Virus record (IMG/VR): IMGVR_UViG_3300042343_000358
Span: 1-50,472 of that record
Reading direction: 5' to 3' (one strand)
Origin: a virus
Length of the DNA stretch: 50,472 bases
Shown here: piece by piece, positions 19,204 to 26,163 of the stretch
Position numbering within the stretch: position 1 is the first letter of the stretch
How the letters are laid out: the number at the start of each line of letters is the position of its first letter
Translations under genes and position numbers: made by a program
The notes under the pieces: generated by a model
What the model was told of the DNA's origin: nothing
Database searches by the model: none
What the model saw: only the letters and a program-made list of their open reading frames with translations

Positions 19204-21876
19204 ATGGCACTAGACGTTTGGAACAAACCCTCTGGATATTCATTTGGAATATTCCAAGAAAGAACTACTCTTAACATACCGTTACCGGTAGGTAATTACA
19301 CGAATGTAACTTACAACGTTATTTCTGGCAACTTACCTACTGGATTACGAATAGTTAATAATGCAATCATCGGCGCTGCTTTGGAAGTGTTGCATGAAAC
19401 TACATATTCATTTTGCATTCGAGCAAGCACCCCTACTGAAATTGCAGATCGAACCTTTAACATTACCATTCAAGGAGAAGATGCACCGTTATTTGTAACA
19501 CCTGTAGGATTCTTACAAGTTGGAACTGGAACATATAAACAATATTTTGCAATTGATAACTCAATTATTGATTATCAGCTAAGTGCAGTAGACACTGATA
19601 CAATTGCAGGTGCAAAACTAAGTTATTTTATCTCAAGTAAAGACGGGCAGTTGCCGCCGGGATTAACCCTTAGCACAGATGGTAGAATTTTTGGTCGAGT
19701 ACAAGCAGTTACTGAAATTAGATTAGACGATGGCGACGGCACATACGACACTGGGTTATACGGAGTAAGTCCTTATGATTATGCATTTTATAACTATACT
19801 AACAACTATGCAACACAGATTTCTAATGGCGGATATGAGTTTTATCCATATGATGTAATTTACGATTACATTCCTGATGTACTGCCGTTGCGATCACTTA
19901 ATAGAAATTACGAATTTGTAGTTACTGTATCAAATGGTGTGTCGTTGTACGATCGACGAGCATTTCAAATATATGTTGTAGGCGATACTTGTTTTAGAAC
20001 TGATTCAACTGAATTAATTTCTGACACTGGTCTATTTACTACTGATGTAACATATTTACGAAATCCAGCGTGGCTTACTTCAAAAGATCTCGGAAGCCAC
20101 CGTGCTAATAATTATATTACACTATTTTTAGACGTCTACGACTTAGGTGAGATATTTTACAGGTTTGAAACAACCACTACTATTTGGAAGCCAAATCATT
20201 ATTACTATGTAGACGATTTAATTTATATAAATTCATTGCTATCGTATATATGTACTGTTAATCACAGATCAGGGATTTCAATTGCATTAGATAATTGGCA
20301 TGCATATGGGTTACCTCCAGGTATGAAGTTTGATCAAAAAACTAGTGAAATATTTGGATATGTACCGTATCAAGCAGTATCTTCAAAAATTTATAAATTT
20401 ATAGTAACTGCGTATAGATACGGTGACACTGTATCTGATATTGCATCGTCATCAAGAACATTTTCAGTTAACATTATAAGCGAAATTAATACCGTGTTAA
20501 CCTGGGATACTGATTCAAATCTTGGAACGTTAGCTGCAGGGTACAACTCAACGTTATCAGTACATGCAACATCAACTGCATCGGCATCTCAATTAATTTA
20601 TAGAAAAACTGACGGAATGCTACCACCTGGTTTAAAGTTGTTAGCTACTGGTGAAATTAGCGGAAACATAAATCATTATGCTACTGTGTTATCATTTGAC
20701 AACGACGACCTCACATTTGATCATAATAGAACTTCGTTTAGACAGAATACAGTTGATCAATACGGATTAATATCATTTGATTTTAAACCAACAGTTGAAA
20801 CGACGTTTAGAGATATAGTTCCCGTACTTGATAGTAACGGCAACACAACGTCGTTTGTTGAGTTAAGCACTACATTTAACGGTAATGGTGTTGTTACGTT
20901 CAACAAATATAAATCCATTGATGTCGGTACTATAACATTTGATTATTGTGCATATCCGTACAACAGTGAAACAAACACATTTATTGATAATCCGTATGAA
21001 ACATCATTTAACATTGATAAAGTAACATTTAGAGATTTATTAATCAACGTATTAGATAAAGATACTACATTTGACGATGATACTACTACCATTGATCATA
21101 AGTTTACATTTAATGTGCGGGCAGCTGATCAATATGTATATAGTGCAATCGATCAAACATTTACAATTGATGTTAGCACACCAAACTCGTTATCGTATAA
21201 TAACATATACGTTAAGCCGTTCTTAACTCTAGAACAACGAGCAGTGTGGTCTTCATTTATAAATGATCCTACTATTTTTACATTGGCAAACATTTACAGA
21301 CCGTCAGATTTAAACTTTGGTGTACAAACAAATTTAGAAATGTTGATTTACGCAGGGATTGAGGATAAACAAACTTGGTTATATGCCGAATCGTTTACTA
21401 AAAATTTTAAAAAGAAGCAATTTCGATTTGACGGAGTGCATAAGGCAATTGCAATGCCAATTGGCACGTCGACACCGACATATGAAATTGTGTATATTAC
21501 AATGATTGACCCATTAGAAATTGGAAAATCGCATTTATCAAATCAAATTTCTATTAACAATACTCAATATTATCCTAGTAGTACCTCAATATGGCAAGAT
21601 CATATTAGAGATGTTGGATCAACAAAAGGTAATTTGTTGCCGTTATGGATGAGATCAATCCAACCTGGGACACGATCAGAATTAGGGTTTGTACTAGCAA
21701 TACCGTTATGTTATTGCAAGGTAGGCAAAGCAGACGACATTATTTTAAATATTAAATATAGTAACTTTGATTTTAAATTAATTAATTATACTGTCGATCG
21801 TCTCATTATAGACGCCGCAACTAACGACAATAGCGATAAATATATCATATTCAATAATAACAGGGAAACAATATGA
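19204..21876 (+). CDS. Ig-like (putative He_PIG) repeat virion protein (890 aa)
   Basis: At least four copies of the He_PIG-type signature LP-P/T-G-L/M...G-x-I-x-G are visible: LPTGLRIVNNAIIGAALE near residue 44, LPPGLTLSTDGRIFGRV near 150, LPPGMKFDQKTSEIFGYV near 369 and LPPGLKLLATGEISGNI near 472. These strands mark immunoglobulin/cadherin-like beta sandwiches common on phage surfaces. The C-terminal third is more varied, with an aromatic segment near residue 720 (KQTWLYAESFTKNFKKKQF). No signal peptide or membrane segment is seen. It lies behind an exact late promoter and overlaps the next fibre gene by four bases (ATGA). Likely a baseplate or fibre component; which one cannot be told from sequence. 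Confidence 0.85.
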   Translation: MALDVWNKPSGYSFGIFQERTTLNIPLPVGNYTNVTYNVISGNLPTGLRIVNNAIIGAALEVLHETTYSFCIRASTPTEIADRTFNITIQGEDAPLFVTPVGFLQVGTGTYKQYFAIDNSIIDYQLSAVDTDTIAGAKLSYFISSKDGQLPPGLTLSTDGRIFGRVQAVTEIRLDDGDGTYDTGLYGVSPYDYAFYNYTNNYATQISNGGYEFYPYDVIYDYIPDVLPLRSLNRNYEFVVTVSNGVSLYDRRAFQIYVVGDTCFRTDSTELISDTGLFTTDVTYLRNPAWLTSKDLGSHRANNYITLFLDVYDLGEIFYRFETTTTIWKPNHYYYVDDLIYINSLLSYICTVNHRSGISIALDNWHAYGLPPGMKFDQKTSEIFGYVPYQAVSSKIYKFIVTAYRYGDTVSDIASSSRTFSVNIISEINTVLTWDTDSNLGTLAAGYNSTLSVHATSTASASQLIYRKTDGMLPPGLKLLATGEISGNINHYATVLSFDNDDLTFDHNRTSFRQNTVDQYGLISFDFKPTVETTFRDIVPVLDSNGNTTSFVELSTTFNGNGVVTFNKYKSIDVGTITFDYCAYPYNSETNTFIDNPYETSFNIDKVTFRDLLINVLDKDTTFDDDTTTIDHKFTFNVRAADQYVYSAIDQTFTIDVSTPNSLSYNNIYVKPFLTLEQRAVWSSFINDPTIFTLANIYRPSDLNFGVQTNLEMLIYAGIEDKQTWLYAESFTKNFKKKQFRFDGVHKAIAMPIGTSTPTYEIVYITMIDPLEIGKSHLSNQISINNTQYYPSSTSIWQDHIRDVGSTKGNLLPLWMRSIQPGTRSELGFVLAIPLCYCKVGKADDIILNIKYSNFDFKLINYTVDRLIIDAATNDNSDKYIIFNNNRETI

Positions 21877-22475
21877 GTAACATAATTTTCAATAATATAG
21901 ATGTAACTTTTCCAATTGCAGGGCAAGATAATCCAAGTAAAGGATTCCGTGATAATTGGGGTTACATCCAAAATGCATTATCGATTGCTAAATCAGAAAT
22001 TTCTGCGTTAGAATCAACTGCATTATTAAAACACAGTTTAACTAGTAATACTACAAAAGTCGAAAACAATTTAGGAGGCAGTTCTATTATTAATGGTAGT
22101 TACCGTGCATTCTACGGAACCTCACATATTACTACCCAGGCTGCAGAAACAATATACGTAAATGTAGCAAATGGCGATGTGCAACAAGTTAATTTAACTG
22201 CTAGTGCTAATATTACTTTCATAGGATGGCCTAGTTTAGGTACCCAATATGTTAAAGTTAGATTACATGTTAATAATGTTCAACCGTCTTCACTTACTGT
22301 AAATAATATTACTTCACAGCAGACAGCATCAGTAAAAAAAGAAGCAGACTTGTTTCCAAGCCCATTTACTGTATTAACTAATAAACAATTAGTAATTGAA
22401 GCATGGAGTTTTAATTGTGGAGGCACGGTATTTTTAAAATACTTGGGCGAATACTTGGGCGAATCAGTAGAGTAG
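21873..22475 (+). CDS. Small fibre-like virion protein (200 aa)
   Basis: The start overlaps the stop of the Ig-like gene as ATGA. The N-terminus (GQDNPSKGFRDNWGYIQNAL) resembles the NDGTGDxxRxAFxKxNxNF starts of T4-like marine phage fibres, including the giant fibre here, followed by a short coiled-coil-like stretch (IAKSEISALESTALLKHSL). The rest is beta-rich, with Ser, Thr and Asn strands. Coupling to the Ig-like protein suggests they belong to the same structure. Function is inferred from N-terminal similarity and neighbourhood. Confidence 0.8.
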   Translation: MSNIIFNNIDVTFPIAGQDNPSKGFRDNWGYIQNALSIAKSEISALESTALLKHSLTSNTTKVENNLGGSSIINGSYRAFYGTSHITTQAAETIYVNVANGDVQQVNLTASANITFIGWPSLGTQYVKVRLHVNNVQPSSLTVNNITSQQTASVKKEADLFPSPFTVLTNKQLVIEAWSFNCGGTVFLKYLGEYLGESVE

Positions 22476-22483
22476 GAGATAAT

Positions 22484-22714
22484 ATGCACCCATTAGTAAA
22501 CGATTTAGATAGCCTCAAAACTACTGAACTTGAAGCTAAGATAAATGATTTAACTAAAAAATATTTCATGACTGCTAATCCCGGTATGCAAGCTCAAATT
22601 TCTATTGTATTAGACACCTATAAAGAAGAAATAGGTAAACGTCAACAACTAGAATGGGAAAAAGTTTTGGAATCACGCAATAAAGGACTTGACAAACTCA
22701 TAAATGTAAGTTAA
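22484..22714 (+). CDS. Conserved small helical protein of T4-like phages (76 aa)
   Basis: I chose the ATG at 22484 because AGGAGA lies seven bases upstream; an in-frame ATG at 22415 would overlap the fibre gene. The protein is highly charged and mostly helical (LEAKINDLTKKYFMTANPGM, then QISIVLDTYKEEIGKRQQLE). I associate this arrangement with a small conserved protein of T4-like marine phages but know of no function. Its 3' end carries the -35 and part of the spacer of the promoter for the next gene. Confidence 0.75.
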   Translation: MHPLVNDLDSLKTTELEAKINDLTKKYFMTANPGMQAQISIVLDTYKEEIGKRQQLEWEKVLESRNKGLDKLINVS

Positions 22715-22717
22715 AAT
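22689..22717 (+). promoter_or_regulatory. Sigma-70-like promoter for a probable leaderless mRNA
   Basis: TTGACA (22689-22694), a 17-base spacer and TAAAAT (22712-22717). By standard spacing the transcript would start at 22724, the A of the ATG of the next gene, which has no visible ribosome site. Confidence 0.6.
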
Positions 22718-22723
22718 ATACAT

Positions 22724-23233
22724 ATGAGACTAGATCAATTTAACAATCCTATTTTTAACGAAGCTGACATATTTGATGCTCTATACACAGGGCATCAAAC
22801 AGCATTACCTAATATATTAACTGAAGAAACTTCTGAAATTTTAAATTTTTGTAAAATTTCAGAAATTAAGTTTACTAAGTTAGATCCAGCACTTCATAAC
22901 TTATCAATTACCGAATATGATACCTTACTGCAAAAAGAATGGTTTATGCCTAATGAATATTTCAATTTTGATGTTGAAAACTTTTGCATTTTAAAATGTA
23001 AAACTCAAATAGAAACATCTAGAGTGTTAGATGAATTAGCTGCATATAAAATTCGAGGAATGCTACCATTACTACAATGGTTAGTATATTTTATTGATAC
23101 TTGCATAGAAAATAACATTGTTTGGGGTGTAGGTCGAGGATCAAGTGTATCTAGCTTTGTGTTATATTTAATTGGTGTCCATAAAATAGACAGCATTAAA
23201 TATAATTTAGACTGGCAAGATTTTTTAAGATAA
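22724..23233 (+). CDS. Stand-alone DnaE (Pol III alpha)-like fragment (169 aa)
   Basis: The last 37 residues (WGVGRGSSVSSFVLYLIGVH, then KIDSIKYNLDWQDFLR) closely follow the start of the C-family polymerase palm: the GRGSxxxSxVxY nucleotide-binding loop and the IDxLxYxLxxxxFL helix. The protein stops where the PDxDxD catalytic aspartates would follow in DnaE. The upstream part (LLQKEWFMPNEYF; ALLPLLQWLVYFID-type helices near residues 115-130) may correspond to the preceding helices. It is therefore not expected to polymerise DNA itself. I recall similar stand-alone proteins in T4-like marine phages. It has its own sigma-70-like promoter placed so that the mRNA may be leaderless. Possible roles include nucleotide binding or interference with host DnaE; none is shown. 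Confidence 0.7.
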   Translation: MRLDQFNNPIFNEADIFDALYTGHQTALPNILTEETSEILNFCKISEIKFTKLDPALHNLSITEYDTLLQKEWFMPNEYFNFDVENFCILKCKTQIETSRVLDELAAYKIRGMLPLLQWLVYFIDTCIENNIVWGVGRGSSVSSFVLYLIGVHKIDSIKYNLDWQDFLR

Positions 23234-23260
23234 GTATAACAAATAACTAAGGAGAACAAT

Positions 23261-23626
23261 ATGGCACAGAACTTACATCGTACTGCAAAAGGCAAACTCA
23301 TTGATATGAATAAATTAATGAATCAACACGAATTAGAAGTTGCAGTTAGTAACGTGAAAATTAACGCAAGGGGGGATGAATTAGGCCCGGGTGGAAACAT
23401 TATTCGAAATATTAACCAGTTAGACGATATTGGAGTTAGCAGCACGCCAGTCCATTTTCATTCTACACCAACACCAGTAGCTGTAGTAAAACCAGCTGCG
23501 CCAATTGTAGAAAAACCTGTATTCGAAGCACCTAAACCAGTAGTTGACTCACCAAATGCACTTATACAACCTGCGGTAGATACACAATACGTTAACAAAT
23601 CATTTAATCATAAAGGTAAACAATGA
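23261..23626 (+). CDS. Conserved hypothetical protein with Pro/Ala/Val-rich tail (121 aa)
   Basis: A strong AAGGAG site precedes the ATG. The first 60 residues (LHRTAKGKLIDMNKLMNQHE and VKINARGDELGPGGNIIRNI) look conserved; I associate the RTAKGKxIDM and NARGDxL pattern with a small T4-like phage protein. The second half is a disordered Pro/Val/Lys tail (PTPVAVVKPAAPIVEKPVFE). The stop overlaps the GroES-like start as ATGA, so the two are co-translated. No function known to me. Confidence 0.75.
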   Translation: MAQNLHRTAKGKLIDMNKLMNQHELEVAVSNVKINARGDELGPGGNIIRNINQLDDIGVSSTPVHFHSTPTPVAVVKPAAPIVEKPVFEAPKPVVDSPNALIQPAVDTQYVNKSFNHKGKQ

Positions 23627-24003
23627 TTATAACAGAACAGTTAGAAACTATTCATGATAATGTACTTGTCTCAAATATGAACTTTGAAGAACAAGTAACT
23701 GCTGGCGGTATTATTGTTAGTAGTGATAACGGCAAAACTGAAGGTATCAAACCTCGTTGGGGTAAAGTTTATAAAATTGGTCCTGAACAACATGATGTAA
23801 AAATTGGTGATTGGGTGTTAATAGAACATGGTCGATGGACGCGCGGTGTCCAAGTAGAAGAAGAAAACACTGTTCTTACTATTAGACGAGTTGAAACTAA
23901 AGCAATTTTAGCAGTATCAGACCATTTACCTACAGATATTAATTTAAGCGCATCAAACGCATCAACTGTACAAGAGTTTGACTTTAGTCAACCAATGTAC
24001 TAA
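23623..24003 (+). CDS. GroES-like cochaperonin (gp31-like, 126 aa)
   Basis: The GroES fold is recognisable in order: HDNVLVSNMNFEEQVTAGGI (strand plus mobile loop with the hydrophobic GGII), KPRWGKVYKIGPEQHDVKIG, and DWVLIEHGRWTRGVQVEEE. The length matches T4 gp31 (about 111 aa) better than host GroES (about 97 aa), owing to a 25-residue C-terminal extension. Gp31 replaces GroES on host GroEL and is needed to fold the major capsid protein gp23. It is coupled to the upstream gene by a four-base overlap and followed by a 13-bp hairpin terminator. A host-derived GroES is less likely given length and neighbourhood. Confidence 0.85.
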   Translation: MIITEQLETIHDNVLVSNMNFEEQVTAGGIIVSSDNGKTEGIKPRWGKVYKIGPEQHDVKIGDWVLIEHGRWTRGVQVEEENTVLTIRRVETKAILAVSDHLPTDINLSASNASTVQEFDFSQPMY

Positions 24004-24010
24004 TCACATT

Positions 24011-24043
24011 AAACAACAGAGAACTTGACATTCTCTGTTGTTT
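24011..24043 (+). terminator. Hairpin terminator with a promoter -35 in its loop
   Basis: A perfect 13-bp stem (AAACAACAGAGAA / TTCTCTGTTGTTT) closes a seven-base loop, CTTGACA, and is followed by a T-rich stretch. It ends the GroES-like operon. The loop contains the TTGACA -35 of the gp44 promoter. Confidence 0.75.
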
Positions 24044-24053
24044 ACTTTATAAT
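24025..24053 (+). promoter_or_regulatory. Consensus sigma-70 promoter for gp44
   Basis: TTGACA (24025-24030), exactly 17 bases, TATAAT (24048-24053): perfect host consensus in both boxes and spacing. The start is predicted near 24060, 24 bases upstream of the clamp loader ATG. Confidence 0.85.
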
Positions 24054-24083
24054 ATACTTTTTAAACACAACAAAAAGGCATTT

Positions 24084-25016
24084 ATGGCAACAACATCATT
24101 ATGGGTTGAGAAATATCGCCCAAAAACAATTGACAGTTACGTATTTAGAGATCAACAGCAGAAAAATCAAATAGACGGGTGGATTAAACAACAAAGTATC
24201 CCACACTTGTTGTTTAGTGGTAGTGCAGGTATTGGTAAAACTACCCTTGCAAAGATTTTGTTCAATGAACTTGACATTGATCCATTGGATATTTTAGAAA
24301 TTAATGGTTCAAGGACTAACTCAGTCGACGATGTACGTAATGCAATTACTAACTTTGTACAAATGATACCATTTGGTGATTTTAAAGTAGTGTTACTAGA
24401 CGAAGCAGATTATTTAACAGTTAATGCACAAGCAGCCTTACGTGGAGTTATGGAGGAATATCATAATACTGCAAGATTTTTACTTACTTGTAACTATCCA
24501 CATAAAATCATTCCAGCTATCCATTCAAGATGTCAAGGATTCCATATAGAAAAAGTAGATATTGTTGAATTTACTGCAAGAGTTGCTACTATATTAGTAG
24601 AAGAGAACATTGAATTTGATTTAGATACGCTTGATACATTTGTTAAGGCAACTTATCCAGATTTACGTAAATGTATTAATACAGTACAGATGAATAGTTT
24701 AAGTGGAACACTTGCGTCACCGTCACAAAGCGATACAGGAAGTAGCGACTATAAAGTAGAAATGGTTGAGCTATTTAAAGCAGGTAAAATATCCGACGCA
24801 CGCAAATTATTGTGTTCACAAGCACGTCCAGAAGAGATGGAAGAAATCTACAGATGGTTGTATTCAAATTTAAATTATTTAGGAACTAATGAACGACAAC
24901 AAGACAAAGCTATCTTAATTATTAAACAAGGGCTAGTTGATCATACAATTTGCGCTGATAGTGAAATCAATCTTGCAGCCGTACTAATCCGACTTGCTCA
25001 CAATTTAGAATCATAA
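24084..25016 (+). CDS. 44: Sliding clamp loader large subunit, gp44-like AAA+ ATPase (310 aa)
   Basis: It begins LWVEKYRPKTIDSYVF, the RFC/gp44 box II start. Walker A is SGSAGIGKTT (about residues 46-54), Walker B VVLLDEAD (about 103-109), then an ARFLLTCNYPHKIIPAIHSR segment containing sensor 1 and the SRC arginine finger. The length is close to T4 gp44 (319 aa). With gp62 it uses ATP to open and load the gp45 clamp on primed DNA. No gp62 homologue is recognised in the window. A consensus sigma-70 promoter and an AAAAAGG ribosome site precede it. Its last 50 bases overlap the antisense HNH endonuclease gene. Confidence 0.93.
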   Translation: MATTSLWVEKYRPKTIDSYVFRDQQQKNQIDGWIKQQSIPHLLFSGSAGIGKTTLAKILFNELDIDPLDILEINGSRTNSVDDVRNAITNFVQMIPFGDFKVVLLDEADYLTVNAQAALRGVMEEYHNTARFLLTCNYPHKIIPAIHSRCQGFHIEKVDIVEFTARVATILVEENIEFDLDTLDTFVKATYPDLRKCINTVQMNSLSGTLASPSQSDTGSSDYKVEMVELFKAGKISDARKLLCSQARPEEMEEIYRWLYSNLNYLGTNERQQDKAILIIKQGLVDHTICADSEINLAAVLIRLAHNLES

Positions 25017-25746
25017 CTAACCATCCTACACATTTACCAGAGGTAGGAGAGGATCCTCTCCTACCTGCTCCTCTCATAGTAGACGCCGGTAAGTTGTGCA
25101 TTTTACAAAACTCATCCATACTACCAAAAATTATAAACACTTCCCCGGTTGGACTAATAATTTTCCATGTTTTTGCATTAGGATTGTTACTGCCACTAAC
25201 ATTTGCATGATTCTTTGACATATTTAATTTATGATCTTTTGAAATTTCTCGCCCTACTAATGATTTGGATATTTTTGTGCGAGTTGCTAATGAAGTAACC
25301 TTTCCTAGTCTAGCAACTCGTAACTGATTAGCTACATGTGCAGGTTGAGGTTTTCCTTTACGAGCTGCACTCATTTTTGCCCGGGTTTCAACCGATACGT
25401 GTTGTTTAGCTGCACTCATTTTAGCTTTAGTAATCGCCGAATGCGTTTTACCTTTAGCTGCAGTATTAAGTTTACGTTTAATCCATCCGTATGATTTATT
25501 ATTAACTCGGTTATTGGTTTTTGACCCTACGCACATTAAATTTGCAGCATACACTAATTTATGATTATCTGGATAGATTTTTACAAGTAGTTGATGTGCT
25601 ACATAATGAGCCTCTGGTGTTAATCTTACTAAATTGCGGTGATCATTAGATCCACCCATACACCGCGGTATTATGTGATGCTTTTCTGTATAGTCTGCAA
25701 TCATATCCTTTGCAGTTAGTTGTTCGTAGATTCGTTGATAGTTCAT
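24967..25746 (-). CDS. HNH homing endonuclease with NUMOD-type repeats (259 aa)
   Basis: The HNH core EKHHIIPRCMGGSNDHRNLV and LTPEAHYVAH (residues about 21-50) has the double His, central Asn and final His of the family. Downstream, repeats of the form K-M-S-A-A-K/R-x-G (TKAKMSAAKQHVS, TRAKMSAARKGKP, TRTKISKSLVG, KLNMSKNHA) are NUMOD3-like DNA-binding units, then a NUMOD1/helix-turn-helix-like end (FGSMDEFCKMHNLPASTMRG). GGAGAAG precedes the ATG. The gene is antisense to, and its last 50 bases overlap, gp44, as expected for a free-standing homing element landed just after a conserved replication gene. Its intended target is probably the gp44 region of a related phage (inference). Confidence 0.9.
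   Translation of the reverse strand: MNYQRIYEQLTAKDMIADYTEKHHIIPRCMGGSNDHRNLVRLTPEAHYVAHQLLVKIYPDNHKLVYAANLMCVGSKTNNRVNNKSYGWIKRKLNTAAKGKTHSAITKAKMSAAKQHVSVETRAKMSAARKGKPQPAHVANQLRVARLGKVTSLATRTKISKSLVGREISKDHKLNMSKNHANVSGSNNPNAKTWKIISPTGEVFIIFGSMDEFCKMHNLPASTMRGAGRRGSSPTSGKCVGWLVMILNCEQVGLVRLQD
25041..25066. repeat. Perfect 26-bp palindrome
   Basis: AGGTAGGAGAGGA is followed at once by its exact reverse complement, centred on GGATCC. As RNA it can form an 11-bp stem with a GATC loop in either transcript. It lies inside the 3' part of the HNH gene, 25 bases beyond the gp44 stop. No T-run follows on either strand, so it is not a standard intrinsic terminator. Confidence 0.9.
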
Positions 25747-25822
25747 TGTACTTCTCCATTTATAGAAGAAGAGGTGATTGTGTTGAATAAATACATTGCT
25801 GTGACTCCGTTGAAGTTATAGA

Positions 25823-25859
25823 GCCGTTAGATATCCCCATATCGTGAACGGCTTTTTTT
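25823..25859 (+). terminator. Intrinsic terminator
   Basis: GCCGTT / AACGGC stem with an inner GATAT-CCCC-ATATC stem, followed by T7. On this strand the nearest upstream gene is gp44, so it may end gp44 transcripts that run past the HNH element. Confidence 0.8.
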
Positions 25860-25894
25860 ATTTATCAAACAACAAGTAATTAATTAAATTAAAC

Positions 25895-25923
25895 TTGCAT
25901 TAATGCAACTAATATAGTATAAT
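25895..25923 (+). promoter_or_regulatory. Sigma-70-like promoter with palindromic operator-like -35
   Basis: TTGCAT (25895-25900), a 17-base spacer and TATAAT (25918-25923). The -35 is half of a perfect 14-bp palindrome, TTGCATTAATGCAA (25895-25908), which could bind a dimeric regulator. It drives the membrane/SPFH pair. Confidence 0.7.
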
Positions 25924-25953
25924 ATATTTTTATTTAATTACTAAGGAGCAACA

Positions 25954-26163
25954 ATGTTGTTAGTTTATTTTAAGACATTAGCAGTGTTATTATTTTTCAT
26001 ACTGCAATTTGTATTTGTATTACCATACTATATGTCATCAAATCAATGGTGGGAGTTTACGTTAGGTTGGTTTATTATACTGGTAATTGATCCGATTGTA
26101 ATTTACAAATTATGGAAAGATGCTGGCGCACCTGTTGAAAAACTTTTTGAGGACGTGAAATGA
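25954..26163 (+). CDS. Small two-helix membrane protein, SPFH partner (69 aa)
   Basis: Two hydrophobic helices (LAVLLFFILQFVFVLPYYM and FTLGWFIILVIDPIVIYKLW) flank a short polar turn with paired Trp. The C-terminus is short and charged. AAGGAG precedes the ATG, and the stop overlaps the SPFH start as ATGA, so the two are co-translated. SPFH proteins in bacteria are often paired with a small membrane partner such as NfeD; this could be an analogue, though it shows no recognisable NfeD signature. Function otherwise unknown. Confidence 0.8.
   Translation: MLLVYFKTLAVLLFFILQFVFVLPYYMSSNQWWEFTLGWFIILVIDPIVIYKLWKDAGAPVEKLFEDVK

Noticed and set aside
22415-22483. Longer N-terminus for the gene at 22484
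   Set aside because: It lies within the fibre gene in another frame; AGGAGA is placed for the ATG at 22484.
25757-25764. TATAAATG (minus strand) as a late promoter for the HNH gene
   Set aside because: One mismatch, and so close to the ATG that the transcript would barely include the ribosome site.
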